Part shown: piece by piece, positions 1 to 8,410 of the stretch | How positions within the stretch are numbered: position 1 is the stretch's first letter | Layout of the letters: each line of letters begins with the position of its first letter | From: Prevotella sp. | Lineage (GTDB): Bacteria > Bacteroidota > Bacteroidia > Bacteroidales > Bacteroidaceae | Length of the DNA: 41,046 nt | Assembly: GCA_017389705.1 (NCBI GenBank) | Contig: JAFPEE010000257.1 | Coordinates: 1 to 41,046 of the forward strand | Reading direction: 5' to 3' | Program-made: the position numbers and the translations under genes | The notes under the pieces: generated by a model | Databases searched by the model: none | What the model was told of the DNA's origin: nothing | The model's input: the letters and a program-made list of their open reading frames with translations, nothing else

Positions 1-23
1 CGTTTAAACTTCTTTTCTGACAT
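1..23 (-). CDS. 5' end of a gene running off the left edge
   Basis: An ATG at 21-23 on the minus strand opens a frame reading MSEKKFK before the window ends. It lies about 30 nt downstream of a good Bacteroidetes promoter and has an AAGG-like ribosome-binding stretch upstream. Only seven complete codons are visible, so no function can be assigned. The start is inferred from promoter placement. Confidence 0.5.
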
Positions 24-54
24 GTTTTGTATATCCTTTTTTTATTTTTGTCTG

Positions 55-86
55 CAAAGGTACAAAAAAACAGCCGAATGTACAAA
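55..86 (-). promoter_or_regulatory. promoter for the left-edge gene
   Basis: On the minus strand, TTTG (83-86) is followed after 20 nt by TACCTTTG (55-62), a full match to the Bacteroidetes -33/-7 consensus TTTG-N19-21-TAnnTTTG. The -33 box lies inside the terminator hairpin of tRNA-Lys, so the two signals share DNA. Confidence 0.7.
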
Positions 87-96
87 CATCCGACTG
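64..96 (-). terminator. intrinsic terminator after tRNA-Lys
   Basis: On the minus strand a 10-bp stem (96-87 with 80-71, two G-U pairs) with a 6-nt loop is followed by seven T residues (70-64). It lies downstream of the tRNA-Lys 3' end. Confidence 0.8.
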
Positions 97-134
97 ATTT
101 TCTTTGGTGACCCGCTTGGGGGGCTCTTTTCTTG

Positions 135-207
135 TGATCCGCTTGGGGCTCGAACCCAAGACCCCAACATTAAAAGTGTTGTGCTCTACCAACTGAGCTA
201 GCGGATC
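135..207 (-). tRNA. tRNA-Lys (anticodon TTT)
   Basis: The minus strand folds as a complete cloverleaf of 73 nt. The acceptor stem is GATCCGC/GCGGATC, the D arm holds AGCTCAGTTGGTAGAGC, the anticodon loop CTTTTAA gives TTT, and the T loop is TTCGAGC. The discriminator is A and CCA is not encoded. A near-copy of the last 14 nt of the gene recurs about 28 nt downstream (107-120). Confidence 0.95.
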
Positions 208-249
208 TTCTTCATAGTTTGAAACTATTTGCTTCTTACAAAGCGGGTG

Positions 250-281
250 CAAAATTACAGATAAAATTTGGAATAGCCAAA
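250..281 (-). promoter_or_regulatory. promoter of tRNA-Lys
   Basis: Minus-strand TTTG (278-281), a 20-nt spacer and TAATTTTG (250-257) match the Bacteroidetes consensus. The mature tRNA starts at 207. The -33 box abuts the stop codon of tdk, so the tRNA is transcribed independently. Confidence 0.75.
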
Positions 282-282
282 T

Positions 283-891
283 TTATTGGGATGTTTTTTC
301 ATTTTTGACCTTTTCTTCGTCTATCGCTTTCTGGTAACAGTCACGACAGAGAGGCTCATATTCCTGTGTCTCGCCCAACAAAACGCGCTTGTCGTTCTGT
401 ACGGTACGATGGCTGACATAGGCCAGGTTACCGCACTTGACACAGATGGCGTGCACCTTGGTGACGTCGTCGGCTATGGCACACAGCGCCGGCATGGGGC
501 CAAACGGAATGCCACGGAAGTCCATGTCGAGGCCTGCAATGATGACGCGAACTCCGCGATAGGCCAGCTGGTTACAGACGTCCACCAGTCCGTCGTCGAA
601 GAACTGGGCCTCGTCAATGCCCACTACGTCGATATCGCTGGAGAGCAGCAGGATGCTGGCCGACGAATCGAGTGGGGTAGAGGGAATGGCGTTATGGTCA
701 TGGCTCACCACCTCCTCGTCGCTGTAACGCGTGTCGATGGCTGGCTTGAAGATTTCCACCTTCTGCTTGGCAAACTGGGCACGTCGAAGACGGCGTATCA
801 GCTCCTCCGTCTTACCCGAGAACATAGAGCCGCACACAACTTCTATTCTGCCAGGGCGGTGCGCTTCGCCCGAATGGTTATCTGTCATCAT
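283..891 (-). CDS. tdk: thymidine kinase
   Basis: This cytoplasmic salvage enzyme phosphorylates thymidine to dTMP with ATP. The 202-residue product has the type II thymidine kinase layout. The P-loop GSMFSGKT is at residues 21-28, DEAQFF is the Walker B/catalytic segment, and two CxxC pairs in the C-terminal third form the lasso-domain zinc site. Length is normal for the family. Two ATG codons stand in tandem (889-891 and 886-888). The -7 box ends only 5 nt upstream of the first, so the mRNA is nearly leaderless and either start is possible. The gene diverges from rsmI across a 71-nt gap. Confidence 0.95.
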   Translation of the reverse strand: MMTDNHSGEAHRPGRIEVVCGSMFSGKTEELIRRLRRAQFAKQKVEIFKPAIDTRYSDEEVVSHDHNAIPSTPLDSSASILLLSSDIDVVGIDEAQFFDDGLVDVCNQLAYRGVRVIIAGLDMDFRGIPFGPMPALCAIADDVTKVHAICVKCGNLAYVSHRTVQNDKRVLLGETQEYEPLCRDCYQKAIDEEKVKNEKTSQ

Positions 892-895
892 GCTG

Positions 896-954
896 CAAAG
901 TTACGAAATAATTCAAATTTTCTTTTCTTTTCTCTCACTTATTTTGTAATTTTG
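896..954. promoter_or_regulatory. back-to-back promoters for tdk and rsmI
   Basis: The minus strand has TAACTTTG (896-903) directed at tdk, and the plus strand has TAATTTTG (947-954) directed at rsmI. Both match the -7 consensus TAnnTTTG. The -33 boxes are poor. Each box ends within about 8 nt of its start codon, so both transcripts should have little or no leader. Confidence 0.6.
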
Positions 955-962
955 CAGCCGAA

Positions 963-1646
963 ATGGGCATATTGTACATCGTTCCCACACCAGTGGGTAA
1001 TATGGAGGACATGACGCTGCGGGCCATTCGCATCCTGAAAGAGGCCGATATGGTGCTGGCAGAGGATACTCGTACGTCGGGCATCCTGCTGAAGCATTTC
1101 GACATCAAACAGCATCTAGTGTCTCACCATAAGTTCAATGAACATGGCACCAGTGCCTCTGTAGTAGAGCGCCTGCAGGCAGGTCAAACAGTAGCACTCA
1201 TCAGCGATGCGGGAACGCCGGGCATCAGCGACCCAGGCTTCTTTCTGGTCCGCGAGGCAGTCCGTGCCGGCATAGAGGTACAGACTCTGCCTGGAGCCAC
1301 TGCCTTTGTGCCAGCCTTGGTGTCCAGTGGCCTGCCCTGCGACCGCTTCTGCTTCGAGGGCTTCCTGCCTCAGAAGAAGGGACGTCAGACCAAGTTGCAG
1401 AGCCTGGCCAGCGAGGAACGCACCATGATTTTCTACGAGTCGCCCTACCGTGTGCTCAAGACGCTGCAGCAGTTCAGCGAGGTGTTTGGCCCAGAGCGTC
1501 AGGTCAGCGTCTGCCGTGAGATCTCCAAGGTGCACGAGGAAAGCGTGCGTGGTACGCTGGCCGAGGCCATAGCCCACTTTACAGAGCACGAGCCACGAGG
1601 CGAGTTCGTCATCGTCGTGGCTGGCGCTTCGCTAAATATGAAATAA
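963..1646 (+). CDS. rsmI: 16S rRNA (cytidine-1402 2'-O)-methyltransferase
   Basis: RsmI uses S-adenosylmethionine to methylate the ribose of C1402 in the 16S rRNA decoding centre. The 227-residue product has the tetrapyrrole-methylase-type fold. The N-terminus IVPTPVGNMEDMTLRA, the AEDTRTS motif, the glycine-rich SDAGTPGISDPG and the LPGATAFVPALVSSGLP segment are all characteristic of the family. The C-terminal extension found in some proteobacterial RsmI is short or absent. It diverges from tdk and probably shares a transcript with the lipoprotein gene 22 nt downstream. Confidence 0.95.
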   Translation: MGILYIVPTPVGNMEDMTLRAIRILKEADMVLAEDTRTSGILLKHFDIKQHLVSHHKFNEHGTSASVVERLQAGQTVALISDAGTPGISDPGFFLVREAVRAGIEVQTLPGATAFVPALVSSGLPCDRFCFEGFLPQKKGRQTKLQSLASEERTMIFYESPYRVLKTLQQFSEVFGPERQVSVCREISKVHEESVRGTLAEAIAHFTEHEPRGEFVIVVAGASLNMK

Positions 1647-1668
1647 TACATTTAAAATAAGAAAAGAC

Positions 1669-2520
1669 ATGAAAAAGCTATTTGTATTTGTAATGTGCAT
1701 GACGGCCCTGGCCGCCTGCAACCAAAAGAGTCAGCAGACCGTCGATCCCTTGATGACCCAGGAGGTCGATTCGCTCAACCGTATCATTGCCCAGAAAGAC
1801 AATGAAATCAATGACATGATATCCACCATGAACGACATTGAAGAAGGCTTCCGTTCCATCAATGCCGCCGAGGACCGTGTCAGTGTGGCCCGTCAGGGCG
1901 AGGGTGCCAGCATGAAGGAACGCATCCAGGAGAATATGCAGTTCATCCAGCAGACCATGCAGCAGAACCGCGAGCTCATCAACAAGCTGCGCAACCAGCT
2001 GCGTCAGAGCTCCGTCAAGAGTGACCAGCTGCGTCGTACCCTTGACAACCTGACCCGTCAGATGGAGGAGAAGGACACCCAGATTAAGTCCCTCATAGCC
2101 GAACTTGAGGCTAAGAACGTGCAGATTGACGAGCTCACCACACAGGTGTCAGATCTCAAGACCGACGTGGCTAACCTGGCAGAGGAGACCACCCAGAAGT
2201 CACAAACGATCTCTGCTCAGGACAAACAGCTCCACACCGCCTGGTTCGTCTTTGGTACCAAGAATGAGCTGAAAGAGCAGCGCATCATTGCCGATGGCGA
2301 GGTGCTGCGCTCTAACTTCAACCAGGACTACTTCACCAAGATAGATATCCGTGTTGACAAGGAGATTAAGCTGTATAGCCGCTCTGCCAAGCTGCTTACA
2401 GACCATCCTACGGGTAGCTACCGCCTTGAGCAGGATGCTAACAAACAGTACATCCTGCGCATCGAAAACCCCTCACAGTTCTGGTCTACCAGCCGCTATC
2501 TGGTCATTCAGGTGAAGTAA
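1669..2520 (+). CDS. coiled-coil lipoprotein, function unknown
   Basis: The 283-residue product begins with a lipoprotein signal whose lipobox is LAAC (Cys17), so it is probably membrane-anchored in the cell envelope. Residues from about 30 to 185 are heptad-rich, charged and glutamine-rich and should form a long coiled coil. The last 90 residues look like a compact beta domain. It lies 22 nt after rsmI and is probably co-transcribed. It ends 4 nt from the convergent M64 peptidase gene. The layout resembles Bacteroides proteins annotated as Cbp1-type collagen-binding adhesins, but I cannot confirm that resemblance and would not assign adhesion. Confidence 0.8.
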   Translation: MKKLFVFVMCMTALAACNQKSQQTVDPLMTQEVDSLNRIIAQKDNEINDMISTMNDIEEGFRSINAAEDRVSVARQGEGASMKERIQENMQFIQQTMQQNRELINKLRNQLRQSSVKSDQLRRTLDNLTRQMEEKDTQIKSLIAELEAKNVQIDELTTQVSDLKTDVANLAEETTQKSQTISAQDKQLHTAWFVFGTKNELKEQRIIADGEVLRSNFNQDYFTKIDIRVDKEIKLYSRSAKLLTDHPTGSYRLEQDANKQYILRIENPSQFWSTSRYLVIQVK

Positions 2521-2524
2521 ACAC

Positions 2525-4186
2525 TTAACGGCGATAGATGATACGCGGAGGTGCCAACGGTATCTCCGCGTTTTGTCTGCCGCCTTGTCGGGTGATAGCT
2601 TTGTAGACCCACGTCGTCGGCTGGTGGGCCTGATCGAAGACAGTAAACTCGTCGTAGCCGGGCTCTTGGTCGAGTGCCAGTTTCATGACCTTATTATATA
2701 TAATCTGACGGCTGGGGGCATTGAACGGTGAGTCGTTGCTGTTCATCATGCTGTTCTCTGACGAGCGGAACACTCCTTTATAGAAGGTAGCCCCACCTTC
2801 GTAGATGCCCAGATTCTCAGTACGGTAACGGCTGTCGGACAGGAACCGGCTCCATAGCACCTTGTCAGTTTCCTGCTCCGAGTCAACGTTCAGCATCCAT
2901 CCGAACTGCTCTTGCTGTTGTTTCAAGGTCTTGATGTCTTTCTCCGTGGCCGATCCGTATTCGGAGTTGACATACTCATCGGCCAGCTTGCCCAGACCAT
3001 GGCCGATGGCTTCGTGCACTAATACCTCGTGGAACATTTCGCTCTCAAGGTTCTCTATGATGGGACAGAGGGCAACGGCATAGCTGGTATTACTTCTGCT
3101 GTCGGCATACATGTACGTGACGCCCTTGTGCAGGTTTGTGTTCAGAATCACCACTGCCAGCGTCCGGTTTTCGTCGATGCCCTTGACCTTCTTCACATAT
3201 TCCAGTACTTTGTCTTCGTCAGCATCAATGCCCGTGTCATTGGTGTGTGGTACCGTGCTGAATGTGGTTGAGTAATTGCTGCCCGGCGTGTCCTGACTGC
3301 TGACGGCAGTGACGGCATAGACGTCAAAATAGTCCCGCAGAGATTTGACGGGTTCTTCGCTGAACAGGTTTTCCATCGCCTGGTTCATCACCTCCATATA
3401 GGTGCCGTCGGCAATCTCCAGGTCAATGAAGGCATCACCCATCAGCACGATGGGAATGCCGCGTCCGATGGTGGCCTTGTTCAGTTGTGTCACCTTGCCG
3501 TCGGCAGAGAAGTCCGTCGAACGGTAGTCGCTGCTGCGGCCCTCCTGATGGATGAAGAGGGTATCCAGAAACAGCACCTCTTGGTTCTTGCCCTCCATGC
3601 CGAGAATAAAAGCTGCCTCACGTGCACTTTTTTCCGTATTGGCCTTCACGGTTATGGAGTTCAGAATCATGTTGTACGCGGCTCTTGTCGGAGCGTTATT
3701 GGATGAACCGAAAACAATCCACTCGTCAATGCCCGCTGATGAGTAGAGCAGTAGCTGGTCCTGTTCCAGATTCGTTTTGAAGGTGATGTCCTTCAGCGTA
3801 GCCCCTTCGGCAGGCACGTTGATGTTCTTTTTGTCAAAGACGGCATAGTCGTCACGTTGCTTGATGGTGATGGACTTGCGCGTGCTGTTGGAACTAATCT
3901 CCAGCTGGGCAGTCCTAATCGCCTTGGTGCGGTTTGTCTCCGTGGTCGAGACGGTGATGGTATGCGTGCCAGCCTCTCCGCTTTTGGGCGAGAAGGTCAC
4001 CCATTGGGCATTGCAGGTGGCAGTCCACCTGTCGGTGGTCGTTATGGTCACTGTATTCGTGTTGTTTACTACAGAATACAACTCCACTGACGTTGTGGTC
4101 AGCATGATAGCATTGCTGTCACCGTCATCCTTGCTGCATCCTGTCAGCAACAACGCTATCATCCATAAATTGATAATCTTTCTCAT
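2525..4186 (-). CDS. BACON-domain lipoprotein with M64-type metallopeptidase domain
   Basis: The signal ends in a lipobox, LLTGC, so the 553-residue protein is probably a surface lipoprotein. Residues of about 45-112 and 120-218 look like two BACON-type beta-sandwich domains, ending in TIKQ and FIHQEG, which often mediate glycan or mucin contact. The C-terminal half has HEAIGHGLGKLADEY (His391 onward), the zinc motif of peptidase family M64 (IgA-protease type). I chose the ATG at 4184-4186 because the longer frame begins inside the -7 box. The gene has its own promoter and is separated from operon A by a terminator, so it may be expressed independently. The substrate is unknown. Confidence 0.88.
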   Translation of the reverse strand: MRKIINLWMIALLLTGCSKDDGDSNAIMLTTTSVELYSVVNNTNTVTITTTDRWTATCNAQWVTFSPKSGEAGTHTITVSTTETNRTKAIRTAQLEISSNSTRKSITIKQRDDYAVFDKKNINVPAEGATLKDITFKTNLEQDQLLLYSSAGIDEWIVFGSSNNAPTRAAYNMILNSITVKANTEKSAREAAFILGMEGKNQEVLFLDTLFIHQEGRSSDYRSTDFSADGKVTQLNKATIGRGIPIVLMGDAFIDLEIADGTYMEVMNQAMENLFSEEPVKSLRDYFDVYAVTAVSSQDTPGSNYSTTFSTVPHTNDTGIDADEDKVLEYVKKVKGIDENRTLAVVILNTNLHKGVTYMYADSRSNTSYAVALCPIIENLESEMFHEVLVHEAIGHGLGKLADEYVNSEYGSATEKDIKTLKQQQEQFGWMLNVDSEQETDKVLWSRFLSDSRYRTENLGIYEGGATFYKGVFRSSENSMMNSNDSPFNAPSRQIIYNKVMKLALDQEPGYDEFTVFDQAHQPTTWVYKAITRQGGRQNAEIPLAPPRIIYRR

Positions 4187-4195
4187 AGTCCTGTG

Positions 4196-4227
4196 CAAAG
4201 ATAGTTATTCTTTTTCAAACTACCAAC
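4196..4227 (-). promoter_or_regulatory. promoter of the M64 peptidase gene
   Basis: Minus-strand GTTG (4224-4227), a 20-nt spacer and TATCTTTG (4196-4203) resemble the consensus. The -7 box ends 9 nt before the chosen ATG, leaving a leader of only a few nucleotides. This excludes the upstream in-frame ATG at 4198. Confidence 0.65.
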
Positions 4228-4236
4228 AAAACGTGC

Positions 4237-4277
4237 AAAAACATTCAGGGCAGGTAATCGTTGAGATTCCTGCCCTG
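4237..4277 (-). terminator. terminator after operon A
   Basis: CAGGGCAGG (4246-4254) and CCTGCCCTG (4269-4277) form a perfect 9-bp stem with a 14-nt loop. On the minus strand it is followed by AATG and five T residues. The position fits termination of the DUF4302 gene transcript. The T run is slightly displaced, so efficiency is uncertain. Confidence 0.6.
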
Positions 4278-4307
4278 AGCTTCTTAGTCTTTAGGATGAA
4301 ACGACCT

Positions 4308-5600
4308 TTATTTCATACCTTGTGTAGCAGGATATGCCTGCTTTGTCAACACATAGTAATATGTAGGATCTTCAACATCAGTAAGCTTAATCATAGTCGG
4401 GTTGCGAACATCGTTTGCCTCCATGTTATAAGTACCTGAGAGTGGTGAGATGAAGTAGCGGAAATAGTAAACGCCATCATCTGACTTACTAGCCCAATAG
4501 TAACTTGCATTACCTTGCTGTGCACTTGAACCAGCCCAACCTGTAAGTGTCAATTTGATCTGAGTATCGGACAGAGCCTCAGGAGCCATGTCAAAGCCAG
4601 ACCAGTAGTTACCACTTCTTACATAAAGATCACCGCTTGAGTAATAAGCGTAACCGATGGTCTCACCTTCTACCGCCAGATGTCCAGGAGCTGCATAGTC
4701 CCAGTATTCCTTCATCGCGTCACACATGTTGGCGTAACTGATATACCAGTTGCCAGTAAGGAATGCCTCGCTCAGCGGCATGACATAGCCTCTCATGACG
4801 GCTTCAGCATCATTGGTGGTAAACAGATAATCATCACCGCCTTTGTATGTGAAATCGGTAATCGTCCTACCAAGTACAGTGACAGGCTTATAGAGATGAT
4901 ATCCATCAGGTCTCAGGATGTAGGGAGCGTCAACGGTTACCAATTCGCCATCCTCAGTGGTGTAGGTGAATGTCAGCATGTGATATGAGGCGCTGACTTC
5001 AGCGACTTCGTCACCGACATTGAAGAAATATGAAGCAAAAGCCATATCAGACTCTGCCTGAGTTACCTTAGCAAGGTAAGAATCCCAATCGGTGTCTGCT
5101 TTAACCGGAGTCATGACAATCTTGGTACCATGCTTCTTGCCTGTCATCACAACACTGTCAGCCGTAGCCGAGATGATGCGGAACTCCAAGTCACCTTCCA
5201 TCCCCTTGCCTTTGTCACCGACTTCTAACTTGTTATCGGGGTCAGAGAAGAAATGGAAAACCTCGTTGAACTCGTCAAACGAGAGGACAACACCGCCACT
5301 TTGCTCCAACTTGTAATGGGAAGTGGCAGAATTTCCTGCTCCATAGACTTCATTGGCGACCTTCACATTGTTATCTTCGCCAAACTTGACAAACATATTG
5401 TAGCCACCGTAGTCTGTATTACCATAATACTCCATCAGCCAACCGTTGGCAGGAGCTGTCAATACGGCTTTGTAGTTCTTCAAAGCCTCCTGCATACGCA
5501 GGGCAGAAGACTTGTCGAATACATCGTCCACCTCGTTGCTACAAGATGTATATATTACTGAAAGAGCCAGTATCAATAGAATATTCAAAATCTTTTTCAT
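4308..5600 (-). CDS. DUF4302-type lipoprotein (operon A)
   Basis: The 430-residue product starts with a lipoprotein signal ending YTSC (Cys20). The segment after it, with EALKNYKAVLTAPANGWLME and the YGGYNMFVKFG stretch, is typical of the DUF4302 family, which occurs in Bacteroidetes next to susCD genes and HExxH lipoproteins. No catalytic motif is visible, so it is more likely a surface binding or accessory subunit than an enzyme. It begins 12 nt after the HExxH lipoprotein gene and is the last gene of operon A. Family assignment is from memory of sequence features. Confidence 0.85.
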   Translation of the reverse strand: MKKILNILLILALSVIYTSCSNEVDDVFDKSSALRMQEALKNYKAVLTAPANGWLMEYYGNTDYGGYNMFVKFGEDNNVKVANEVYGAGNSATSHYKLEQSGGVVLSFDEFNEVFHFFSDPDNKLEVGDKGKGMEGDLEFRIISATADSVVMTGKKHGTKIVMTPVKADTDWDSYLAKVTQAESDMAFASYFFNVGDEVAEVSASYHMLTFTYTTEDGELVTVDAPYILRPDGYHLYKPVTVLGRTITDFTYKGGDDYLFTTNDAEAVMRGYVMPLSEAFLTGNWYISYANMCDAMKEYWDYAAPGHLAVEGETIGYAYYSSGDLYVRSGNYWSGFDMAPEALSDTQIKLTLTGWAGSSAQQGNASYYWASKSDDGVYYFRYFISPLSGTYNMEANDVRNPTMIKLTDVEDPTYYYVLTKQAYPATQGMK

Positions 5601-5612
5601 ACGCTTGTAGTG

Positions 5613-6719
5613 TTATTTAAGGGTTTTCAAATCCAGGTTATATACATTCTCTGTACGACGGAGAACCTCATTGCGCAAATCGTCAAGGTTGATACCCCAA
5701 CTATCCTTCATGTAGTCTTTGACCATGTCCAGTTTCTGGATAATCATATTGTAGTAGGTGTCATCGTAGGTGTCAATCGTTTCCACTTCATACTCATAGG
5801 CATAATACAACTTGCCGTCAATCAGCTGCACAAGACGGTTGCCGTCCTGGTCATACAAGTAGTCCTTGATAATCCTATTGCCGTCGGCATCCAGTTTGTA
5901 AACAGGATTACCGTCTTTGTCAGTCTTTGTCGTTGAACCTGTCACAATACGTGAAGCATTCAGTATCTGGTTCCATACCTTGTCGGTGGAAGTCACGTAT
6001 GTTGAGAACACCTCTGCGAAGTCCTCGTTATACTCACCGCTTGCATAGCCTGTAACGAAACCTTCCTTCGGTGCATCGGCATCCTTTACGTTTACCCAGT
6101 CGCTGGTATGATAGTGACCGGCAGATATTTCACGGAAGTCAGTAGGATAATCCTTCGTTTGGGTTAGGATATGACAGAACTCATGGTGCATCGTGTGGAA
6201 GAACCAATGATTCAGGTCCATCGGAAGTGCATAGTGATCGCGGAAGGCATCCGTGGTGTTGACAAAGATATTGTCCACATCTATCTCGTTGACACGGAAC
6301 AAGGTTATCTTTACACCACTTTCAGCATATCCCAAGACGATACTCTCATTTGAGCTAAACTCAGGGGAACCCAAAAGTTGATACACCTTAGGTCCGTATT
6401 GCTTGATAAACTCCGGTCCAAAAACGGACTCGTAGGCTCCAATCCATAATTCCTTGACCAAAATGGCCAGTGCCTTTGCCTTTTCCGGGTCAGCAGGAAC
6501 GACATTATAGTAGTTGTCAGTCTCGCTATCTTGGTAGCGGTAGCGGAACTCGATATTATAAGGCAGTGTAAAATTTTTATAGAGCCATGTATCAAACTCA
6601 TTCTTGGGCTGCTCCTCAGTTTTGAAAATGCTCTTACTGGAAACATCGTCGCTCTTGCATGAGGTCACCAAGACTACCAGTGCCAACATGCTCAGTAGTG
6701 ATAATATTGTTTTTTTCAT
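5613..6719 (-). CDS. substrate-import-associated zinc metallohydrolase lipoprotein (operon A)
   Basis: The ATG at 6717-6719 begins a signal MKKTILSLLSMLALVVLVTSC with lipobox Cys21. The longer frame upstream overlaps susD and has no signal, so I rejected it. The 368-residue product has HHEFCHIL, giving HEFCH at residues 179-183, a zincin motif. A likely third zinc ligand lies in the segment with YNEDFAEVFSTYV. This arrangement matches the Bacteroidetes family of zinc metallohydrolase lipoproteins that co-occur with SusC/SusD. It lies between susD and the DUF4302 gene. Cleavage of proteins or peptides at the cell surface is plausible but inferred. Confidence 0.88.
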   Translation of the reverse strand: MKKTILSLLSMLALVVLVTSCKSDDVSSKSIFKTEEQPKNEFDTWLYKNFTLPYNIEFRYRYQDSETDNYYNVVPADPEKAKALAILVKELWIGAYESVFGPEFIKQYGPKVYQLLGSPEFSSNESIVLGYAESGVKITLFRVNEIDVDNIFVNTTDAFRDHYALPMDLNHWFFHTMHHEFCHILTQTKDYPTDFREISAGHYHTSDWVNVKDADAPKEGFVTGYASGEYNEDFAEVFSTYVTSTDKVWNQILNASRIVTGSTTKTDKDGNPVYKLDADGNRIIKDYLYDQDGNRLVQLIDGKLYYAYEYEVETIDTYDDTYYNMIIQKLDMVKDYMKDSWGINLDDLRNEVLRRTENVYNLDLKTLK

Positions 6720-6753
6720 AACTGTTCTCTGTTTGTTCGTTTGTATTATTCCT

Positions 6754-8379
6754 TTAGAAGCGTATTCCCCTTTCCTGTAATTCATCAGGGTCTTGAGCAG
6801 AAGTATTGGCATCCTCATAAACATTAGGTGCTATACCAGCCTCAATAGCATCCTGTGGAATTTGGAATGCACCTCGTGAATCACCAGCTTTGAACACAAT
6901 GGGATTTCCACCACTGATATTGTGACTGAATGCAATGCCATAGCGTTTCAAATCTTGGAAACGCAGACCTTGCTGCCATGTTTGCAGACGACGCATGTGT
7001 AATACCATTTGGATAAAGTTCTCCTGTGTTCCACTCTCAACAGTGAATCCTTGGGGCTGCAGGTGTTTTTTCGGTGTACGTTCTTTGGTAGTCGTGACAA
7101 CCTCTGGAGTATAATCTATCTTGTCAAAGGTTTTGTTAATCATTTCCTCTGTCAAGGTAGGACGCACACCCGTTCCGTATGTAGAAGCGCAGTGGCTGGT
7201 CACCCAATAGTTCATATCCTCAAGTGCCTTTGCGTAATTCTTTTGCAGGGTGTATGCCTCGGCACGCACCAGTAATGTCTCGTCAGCATTGAACACAACG
7301 TCGACAATGTAGGGTGTACCCGTATTGGCAACCTTGTCAGTTACGGCAAAGAACTCTACCATGTAAGGCATGTACACTGACTCATTGCTTCCGCCATAGA
7401 GATTGTGCGACATGTAGAGCGTGTTGTTAGTAGAACCAGAACCCCAAGGCATGCCAGGAGCACGAGTCAACTCTTGCAACCAGATATCATAGTGGGTAGC
7501 ATAGCGTCTCCAACTGGAAGAGTATTGTGCGCGACCAATCAACGAGTTTGCAGTTACCATTAAAAAGTTTGCAGGCTCTGCCGCAGCAACATAAGCGTTG
7601 TTGATGTCATCAACACCAGCCAGAGTCAGATACTGTGCATAGTTACGCAAAACGCCGAGTGGATTGCTGCCAATGGCGGCAGTGGCATACTGGATAGCTT
7701 TGTCGTACTTGTGGAAATAAAGATTGAAGCGGGCTGCGAAGGCATAGGCAGCCTTGCTGTTGAAGTGATACTTTGGTGATACCAGGTGAGCATCGTTCAG
7801 CAAAGGAAGTGCTTCTTCGATGTCTGCGTTGATATTCTCATACAACTCTTGCAATGTTCCACGCTCTGCCACACTTACGCCAGGAGCTTTCGGGTAAGGC
7901 AGTCCCACATATTTGTCTGCTTTGGTGGGATCATAAGCCATACAGAAAACATTGCTCATACGGAAGATGGCATAGGCACGGCACAGCAGAGCCTCTGCAC
8001 GACATCCGTTCAGACTTGCAGGATTGCCCTGTTCACCGATACTTGCCAGTGCCTGGTTGGCTGCAGCTGCTGCCATGTAGTGATAATTCCATATCCACTG
8101 GGTACTCTCCCAACTGGTGGTCAGTACAGGTTGCCAATTATAGATGTATGTCTGGTAGTCCTGTGCCGTGAACTGGGCACCATTGTCCTGCACATTGTCA
8201 GAGGCAAGTTCCATGACGTAGTCAGCAGAACGTCCGGGATAGGCGGATACCAGGAATTGCGCTACCTTCTTCTCTGTGTCTATTTCTGCACGATCATCAG
8301 GCAGTTTGTCCAAATAGTCGTTGCAGGAAGCCAGTCCCATGCTTAGCGCAATGATTGAAAATCCTATATATTTCTTCAT
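6754..8379 (-). CDS. SusD/RagB-family nutrient-binding lipoprotein (operon A)
   Basis: SusD-type lipoproteins form the lid of the SusC transporter and capture substrate at the outer surface. The 541-residue product has a lipoprotein signal with lipobox LASC (Cys19) followed by NDYLDKLPDD, the usual SusD N-terminus. It also has the family's helical TPR-like repeats and a conserved C-terminal segment with RRLQTWQQGLRFQDLKRYG. I preferred the ATG at 8377-8379 to the one at 8383-8385 because it begins a normal signal peptide. It begins 31 nt after susC and lies 34 nt before the metallohydrolase gene. Confidence 0.93.
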   Translation of the reverse strand: MKKYIGFSIIALSMGLASCNDYLDKLPDDRAEIDTEKKVAQFLVSAYPGRSADYVMELASDNVQDNGAQFTAQDYQTYIYNWQPVLTTSWESTQWIWNYHYMAAAAANQALASIGEQGNPASLNGCRAEALLCRAYAIFRMSNVFCMAYDPTKADKYVGLPYPKAPGVSVAERGTLQELYENINADIEEALPLLNDAHLVSPKYHFNSKAAYAFAARFNLYFHKYDKAIQYATAAIGSNPLGVLRNYAQYLTLAGVDDINNAYVAAAEPANFLMVTANSLIGRAQYSSSWRRYATHYDIWLQELTRAPGMPWGSGSTNNTLYMSHNLYGGSNESVYMPYMVEFFAVTDKVANTGTPYIVDVVFNADETLLVRAEAYTLQKNYAKALEDMNYWVTSHCASTYGTGVRPTLTEEMINKTFDKIDYTPEVVTTTKERTPKKHLQPQGFTVESGTQENFIQMVLHMRRLQTWQQGLRFQDLKRYGIAFSHNISGGNPIVFKAGDSRGAFQIPQDAIEAGIAPNVYEDANTSAQDPDELQERGIRF

Positions 8380-8410
8380 AATCATTTATTTTTTACTTTT
8401 TACTTATATA

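Noticed and set aside
286-1014. 242-codon plus-strand open frame
   Set aside because: It is antisense to tdk and overlaps rsmI. The tdk motifs establish the minus-strand gene.
6005-6020. Third copy of the 19-nt crossover element
   Set aside because: Only ACACCTCTGCG is shared, inside a coding region, with no right arm. It is probably chance.
6720-6824. Upstream extension of the operon A metallohydrolase
   Set aside because: The added residues overlap susD and delay the lipoprotein signal, which starts cleanly at 6719.
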